Source: Neorhodopirellula lusitana
GTDB taxonomy: Bacteria > Planctomycetota > Planctomycetia > Pirellulales > Pirellulaceae
DNA length: 64,000 nucleotides
Direction of reading: 5' to 3'
NCBI RefSeq assembly: GCF_900182915.1
Contig: NZ_FXUG01000019.1
Coordinates: 62,001-126,000, forward strand
Shown: one piece after another, positions 62,201 through 64,000 of the stretch
Position numbering within the stretch: position 1 is the first letter of the stretch
How the letters are laid out: the number at the start of each line of letters is the position of its first letter
Position numbers and translations under genes: made by a program
Notes under the pieces: model-generated
What the model was told of the DNA's origin: nothing
What the model saw: only the letters and a program-made list of their open reading frames with translations
Database searches by the model: none

Positions 62201-64000
62201 GGCGATGGCTTAGCGGCCGACAGTGACAGTGGAGTCATCCCGAACCCTCACACGTTTGATGACTTGCTTACTACCGATGTGACGCCCACGTTCTGGGGAC
62301 AAGCTGAAGCCAACACGATCATTCGTTTGCACGTTGACATCAACGGCGACGGCGTGTTGGACGCCGGGGACGCTTTCATTGGCCAGACGACAACGACACC
62401 GTTGGATGGAAACGTACAAGAGCCAGACGGATTCTGGACCATCGAATCGGTCATCAACTTCAATGATGACGATCTGTTCCCGGTCCCAGATGGATTGCGA
62501 ACGGTATTCGTCACCACCGAAGATGTAGCCGGTAACGTCAACGATGGGGGCGGTGCTGCCGATACGATTCGAATCTTGATTGATACCGTTGGGCCACAAG
62601 TGGACGCGGTCTACATCACGGATGACCCCGGGCACAATCTCTTCGGTCTTAAGAATGACGACGGAACCATCGAGCCGACTCCTCGGGTTGATAGTCTTTC
62701 CATTGACTTGGTCGATCTTCCCAATCGGGTTTTCCCTGAGTTCTTGTTCGACGCACTGAAGCAAGACGTCGCCGAGAACGCGGGACGATACCTGTTGGTT
62801 GGCGATCACAGCGGAGTCATTGCGATTGACGCAATCACAGTCACCCAGCAGGTCGCGATGGACGGACAACCGGCCACCGCCACGGTGACTCTGGAGTTCG
62901 CTGAAGCACTACCGGATGACCGATTCACGCTGATGGTATTCGACGAGATCACCGACTTGGCCGGAAACGCCCTCGACGGCGAGAGCAACGCCACCCAGCC
63001 TACCGGAGTCAACTTCGCTCGCAGTGGCGATGGCATCCGCGGCGGCGACTTTGTTGCTCGCTTCACCGTCGACAGTCGACCGGAAATTGGCTCGTGGAGC
63101 GATGGATTGGTTTACGTGGACGCCAACGGCAACCAAGTTTGGGATCCCGAAGGTCAAGACAACGATGCCACCAACCGTGATTTTGCTTACCAGTACGGAC
63201 GAATCAGTGACGGTTTGTTCGCGGGTAACTTTAGTGCCGGGCAAGGTGATCCCGGTTCGGGCTTTGACAAGCTTGGAGCTTACGGCGGCGTCGTTGCCGA
63301 CGGCACTTACAGTTTCTTCATTGACACCGATGACGATGGTGTTGGCGATCTTGAAATCCAAATGCCTGTGGGAACCAGCATCAACGGTGCCCCGGTCGCT
63401 GGTAACTTCTTCAATAGTCCAGCTGACATGATCGCGGTTGCCGCCGGTGACCGCCCTGGTGACGAAGTTGGTATTTTTGACGGGACTGCCTGGTACTTGG
63501 ATCTCAACGATGACAATGTCATCGATGCCGGCGAACGCATTCCGACCAACTACAACGGCATTCCGTTGGTTGGTGACTTCAACGGAGACGGACTGGACGA
63601 TTTGGCCGTTTATGAAAACGACACCAACACCGTCATCTTCGATCTGAATGTCGGTGGCACGTGGGATGGTATCGAAGACGACCGTTTGGTTCTGGGGGAT
63701 AGCCAAGACCCGAATGCGGTTCGTTTCACTGGCTTGAACGGATACACCGACAAACCGGTTGCGGGTGACTTCAACCTGGACGGTGTCGATGACATCGGGA
63801 TTTGGGTCAAGCATCGCAGTGGCGTGCAGCCGCTCGATACGGGTGAATACTTCTTCTGGATCTCGGACTTCCACAATGCTGCGGTGCCGGATCCGACGTC
63901 GCCCACGCCGGCAATCGCCAGCGACCTTCCCAGTGATTACTTCACGCCGTTCAGTCCTTCACCGCTAGGCAACGATTTGTCGATGCAGTGGGGTGACGAG
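50300..64000 (+). CDS. Giant LEPR-XLL surface protein (partial; continues beyond window)
   Basis: From ATG 50300 the frame is open for 4567 codons to the window end. The N-terminus is basic (RKASRRNSLRKRLLNHEPLEDRRLLA) and ends in LEPLEDRRLLA, the planctomycete LEPR-XLL export signal. A P/Homo-B-like domain (codons ~75-215; VDVMLVAPTGD...) follows. Then a parallel beta-helix region with short GGG-rich coils and four imperfect copies of a ~150-residue unit (GNGGGLHITGAGD-type; at 52280, 52727, 53189, 53627). Long Asp/Gly-rich sections contain RTX-type calcium repeats (near 56090-56280, 59890-60110, 60670-60800; GGDGNDxLxGG), an Ig-like region (~62150-62600) and FG-GAP-like repeats (GDFNGDGLDDLAVY; GDFNLDGVDDIGIW). 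It is likely a secreted or cell-surface adhesin or matrix protein. The real length is unknown. Confidence 0.9.
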   Translation, partial: MSIRKFFGQSKSKKTRHQESRKASRRNSLRKRLLNHEPLEDRRLLAVFTNPAAITIPAGAPGTTSGPADAYPSEIAVTGLVGLVEDINVTFTGMNHTFPDDIDVMLVAPTGDNATIFSDLGSTGDLVNVDITLDDEAVGPLPNSGPIITGTFQPTNIGAGDPFDPPAPLPSPNVALSTFDGLNANGTWSLFIDDDAGLDSGDISGGWSIDITTTMDPVFAGDANDNVFELRVNAGDNSMLDLVTDGQTRTFPSSFVNSITIDGLDGDDVFTVDYANGNPVPTGGVNFNGGGQGFAGDFVVLENKAVPANTIEHSFLNANDGSIGVDGSLITYTGLEPVIDNLDAANRIFTFTGGSETITFQDDVTANDNMSIIDSTLGESVLFVHPTVSLTINAGTGDDNVIVSPLDAMYAASLVIDGGGGADDVQLTGVTLDTANAGRGLLVNASEVVGITDSTIQNNTSFGDGGGVLINGPAIATIDNTVIDNNTSNSFGGGLSAVGAIVQIQNGSVISNNTSVSSGGGIDVFAGDVTLLDSFVTGNTAVSGGGGIGNFGTLLVDNSVVSLNEAQGVGGGGILVANLQTVTVQNGSQIDGNLATGATGSGGGILVEAGGVLVVNDSSISNNQAVRAGGGIEDNSGVGLGVTLTNVTLDNNDAVGGGVGAPGNGGGLHVTGAGDISITGGTVSGNFAALEGGGLWNGTGIMTIDGTTISGNTASGDAADDGGGGIFNNGGTVDLRNGAQITNNFADGVLGSGGGILNLGTLTTDGSGIVITGNTAERAGGGIEHASPVTLSLTNVTLDGNNALGTDVTAAGNGGGLHISGAADSNITGGSVSGNIAAREGGGLWNDTGTMTIDAVTIVGNTSLGGVASDDGGGGVFNNGGDLIVQNGTLIINNIADDGLGGLSSGGGILSIGAGTVTVTDSTIGGNQAVRAGGGIEIGSGAGLTTLTRAGLINNRALGGGANAPGNGGGLHITGAGDVDIVDGFVGINFAALEGGGLWNGTGTMTISGATLIDGNEAQGGVAADDGGGGIFNNGGIVDVNAGTMITNNIASGATGSGGGILNLGGSVNVTNALIELNTALRAGGGIEDNGGVGSLITDSTIRANSAVGAPGRGGGIHITAAGNVTIDGSTIDNNIAQEGGGLWNSATGSFALTNSTISGNAATTSDGGGIFNTTGGTVDLDSVTITLNFSAGTGDGIAAGANGVTIENTIVAQNPGGGTEENLSGVSNSEDWNLIGDPAGATLVGLTANTIFGGDALLLPLTNNGGPTETHLPAAGSPAIGNGTTMLTVDQRDVARPQGAQDDIGAVEVDLDGFVISADDLAPGQAGDGNADGFFITNDAAGPGGDVQVLLNGVLVFSQPKATTGLIVIRGSADDDTVTVDNSNGLVGARVVFDGDGAYGNPTFPVAGGFDTLVIQGSMTTSTIYNPGETVDAGAVFQTANAVTQAVEFFGLEPVQIVGGGVGSTLTVAAAPLGVGFPQALNDDNQINYSEGPNSSDPVDPVFSGAVTGLVTVDGFESLEFSNFETLTINAGAGDDKINLNNPVAATDLTTINVDGGDPTASDTVVVNGTAGIDAIVIDSLTTDGATVTGAQPVSVVVSATEHLIVDGQGGGDSLTYTTPGGGAELELIPGATVDSASISALQFGATALIDVEYENIGAGGDLALVNAGGGRIDGLDIVGTSNKDRFNVSSTGEITIAKTEFNVPLTLPITADSVTFVRLFGLDGDDEANIPGDHPFSSGISFQGGTPDGGSDVLNYFGSGGGTVRVNTVPETIVETGAFRVIYSGTENINVFANSDLEVVGSGSDDTFDVIPTNAGNDGLFDHSGSSGIAFRYDDADTVTFVGIGGNDTLNVFGDDFDNVVTSTATTVTVDGSEVSFHPTIEGLNILTLGGDDNVTLAGLTLSATVDAGSGNDTVDASGVSDDNVQLLLIGGDGNDNLIGGDSPTGSALGDTLIGGDGNDRLEGGRGQDFFFGGAGSDQLVWVAGDGSDLMEGGDGEDEMLFDALGGNNRLELFGGGRFGATGNPAPNVFGPETIQNAARSIFVLNSNAQDGAAVFLNMGEVENINIDAGDGADQVIINNQADTVSTAGDVIQRGTDLAATSVTGIQVNVGTADGGADTVEFHGQQVGDDVTISDFGGEIDVAGFSYSLRISDSEVANDTLISHGQGGDDVIHVNEGVETLLTTTLMGGTGNDSLSGWFNTANGGAGNDSFVGAPLVLPLIQTMDGGDGDDTFAGSGGTNEVIGGDAGDTILVLGTNGDDVIMLTRNGAGNLMVDINGTVTTYITGVVLPGSDIEQIRVEGLDGDDELIVDVGGTDLLHGPTITFDGGDGSDLLTTTGTPGTAVTTVTYTPGQAIDEGRLVYDNGDLMTIDFVNLEPVVDLIVAASLIVNGTNSSNAINYSAGSVAANGLLSVDGFETIEFSNKANLTINGLSGHDTINLNNSTTPTGLTSITVNGGDPTASDTLIVNSIAGALDNLAVTPTGLGAGDIASSGGAVPVSYDEIEHIELVGQLAEGDSFAIVGTAGEDLFEYISDSQVDTGSILGTMDVGGAAFALPSIDFSGMNPLAPRVLGSAVADESDNVVFNGLATDDEIAYDGAGMLTNSFDGNLINTIQLGASVEDLVLVGHDGSDTFDITPDANLGIQVQGGNPSVGSDVLNFTSTGGEVTLDLAAQTITEVGMEAVSYTGIETINIDAGGQGLTVVATDEDDDMTVTAFDANSGKVEHGYTMNRLGQPLTAPVLPTVNYSNTGGNAVNVDLAGGEDTLNVVGNSLQQTFDVNAMASSVSIDDGSDTTNDGIVTWMNNESLGVFGLEGDDTFNVTAGDIPVFIDGGDPIGVVSGDTITVTGAIGFFTGPESDEGGFLTTGEAISFDHIESIGPILPGACPFLIIGTNGDDDITVIARDAGFNALADGIQDYTVSINNGPEILLIDQPDLFIDAGAGDDDIVIRALADNGADWDVNVRVAGGPASIGEPVEADRIVLETPNANGAFDNVVFNPTGPDTGNLVIDADDSGIYEAAGTDSIISFGSFTFVCPASGFTHVSSPGGVETIQYDGEGGPGVDDNLTINGTALDDTTVVNPTGIGTGTFSSDASPAFEFRSFDNLTVNPGTGGFDLVEINGTEGVDTVTSTGDTVTLGGDVTIGAGIDQLNLNTFDGNDNVDLDLTVAGLKKVIDVGAGNDSVDLSGVGIDPADPIIFGGDGDDIIVGSPNVDEIYGGRGNDTIDAGGDDDTIYGEAGNDIVTGGTGSDSFFGGDGSDTFVWNQGDGSDVIEGDGGGSDVVRFNGATLAEVATEDFVLSANTAGPNTAARLLLARTQGGVNLDIAGIEQIDINGGTGVENVTVNDVTQSELQVLNVDLGGGGDTDSVVVNGRSIDDQLNVTLAAGVVNVAGLEYDVNVSSAVAEPDDDRLTIMGNQGKDIITIGDNVEGTIDMTLSGGAGNDHLAAGLGHTSTDTILSGNAGNDFLLGGDGDDTINGGTGEDTIIGGAGLDTIDGGDGYDQILISGTANADGILVNQSAAGTLAFSVNGAADSDTITLVAGIPTVESVRVEAGEGADTISASWADALGVDNIDNSMRIEIDGGPDFAADRLGIIDDGTGDLMLQFKGVSGSNGEIQIAPAYDFPLELSYENVEVVQPIAAVGGRVEVFKHDPFEFNDARTIATHLGAAQTVNVDPTINPGIDPIFGFPSDTDYFRVEAEVTGTLDIQAFFEQINTVDSGRLGLPGNGNLGLKVFDTDGTEIAGLTAFGDADADDDARVRIPVVQGQEYFIQVYGANGDGTANDDAINAYDLTIINAAPPTPFDLELDDAVIDGAGDEGSDTGRNNTDNVTADNTPTIYFRLDDSILLDDVANPVDDTPIPIPFQAVPNAAGYAIAVFDEGQTPGTGPGTVASQTPLGYATQVAGVPGLYEFTSPVISDGSHFLTARVEIIDPSNPLARSFGPRSESLEIIVDTVAPPASFGLPGVAGDGLAADSDSGVIPNPHTFDDLLTTDVTPTFWGQAEANTIIRLHVDINGDGVLDAGDAFIGQTTTTPLDGNVQEPDGFWTIESVINFNDDDLFPVPDGLRTVFVTTEDVAGNVNDGGGAADTIRILIDTVGPQVDAVYITDDPGHNLFGLKNDDGTIEPTPRVDSLSIDLVDLPNRVFPEFLFDALKQDVAENAGRYLLVGDHSGVIAIDAITVTQQVAMDGQPATATVTLEFAEALPDDRFTLMVFDEITDLAGNALDGESNATQPTGVNFARSGDGIRGGDFVARFTVDSRPEIGSWSDGLVYVDANGNQVWDPEGQDNDATNRDFAYQYGRISDGLFAGNFSAGQGDPGSGFDKLGAYGGVVADGTYSFFIDTDDDGVGDLEIQMPVGTSINGAPVAGNFFNSPADMIAVAAGDRPGDEVGIFDGTAWYLDLNDDNVIDAGERIPTNYNGIPLVGDFNGDGLDDLAVYENDTNTVIFDLNVGGTWDGIEDDRLVLGDSQDPNAVRFTGLNGYTDKPVAGDFNLDGVDDIGIWVKHRSGVQPLDTGEYFFWISDFHNAAVPDPTSPTPAIASDLPSDYFTPFSPSPLGNDLSMQWGDE

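Noticed and set aside
51997-63874. Long minus-strand open frames opposite the giant gene, up to 321 codons
   Set aside because: They are frame shadows of a GC-rich, Asp/Gly-repeat gene. They lack starts with ribosome sites, and their translations (Pro/Ser-rich or Arg/His-rich) mirror the repeat codons of the plus strand.
1-64000. Search for tRNA, rRNA and riboswitch signatures
   Set aside because: No cloverleaf with TTCGA-type loop or known riboswitch core was recognised by eye. A covariance scan would be needed to exclude them.

Overview
The window looks like chromosomal DNA of a marine planctomycete close to Rhodopirellula (Pirellulaceae). The clues are two formylglycine-type sulfatases plus a remnant of a third, a Tat-exported Gfo/Idh/MocA oxidoreductase, a GH29 fucosidase, an SHD1-domain membrane protein, and a giant secreted protein with the planctomycete LEPR-XLL N-terminus. 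No tRNA, rRNA, CRISPR array, prophage or plasmid replication gene was recognised. Species-level assignment is inference.

Layout. 1-3.4 kb: YbjQ/zinc-ribbon protein, a poorly preserved hypothetical region and a secreted hypothetical. 3.4-7.3 kb: BNR-type beta-propeller protein, alpha/beta hydrolase, MATE exporter. 7.5-10.9 kb: a small protein, then three glycosyltransferases coupled by 4-bp stop/start overlaps. 11.0-14.5 kb: a stress-type SDR facing a SulP-carbonic anhydrase fusion, separated by a 115-bp inverted-repeat element that supplies both stop codons. 14.8-22.9 kb: an accessory, repeat-rich stretch with a decayed thiamine-binding-protein gene, a Gfo/Idh/MocA protein, two sulfatases, a sulfatase C-terminal remnant, two 132-bp MITE-like elements and a REP-associated tyrosine transposase (RAYT) bracketed by perfect 17-bp inverted repeats. 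More copies of the repeat motif are scattered between 16.8 and 31.1 kb. 22.9-25.4 kb: a UvrA2-like ATPase. 26-29.3 kb: four hypothetical, mostly membrane proteins. 29.6-32.5 kb: fucosidase, intact thiamine-binding protein, stand-alone M41 protease-like protein. 32.6-37 kb: an operon of thioredoxin-like protein, sensor kinase and REC-GGDEF-EAL regulator. 37.8-40.2 kb: CNNM/CorB-type membrane protein, ParA-like ATPase, small hypothetical. 40.6-43.5 kb: large single-span membrane protein. 44-47.8 kb: DTW-domain protein, DUF6155-like protein, and the housekeeping pair def-fmt. 48.1-49.4 kb: outer-membrane beta-barrel. 50.3-64 kb: a single open frame of 4567 codons that runs off the window. It encodes a multidomain surface or secreted protein (P-domain-like, parallel beta-helix, RTX calcium repeats, Ig-like, FG-GAP-like).

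How the parts fit. The sulfatases, fucosidase, oxidoreductase and BNR propeller suit a marine bacterium that breaks down sulfated, fucose-containing algal polysaccharides, but they are scattered rather than in one operon. The most interesting non-genic content is the RAYT with its dispersed palindromes and the MITE-like family beside it. The most interesting gene is the giant protein at the right edge. I found no convincing defence system or wholly new system.
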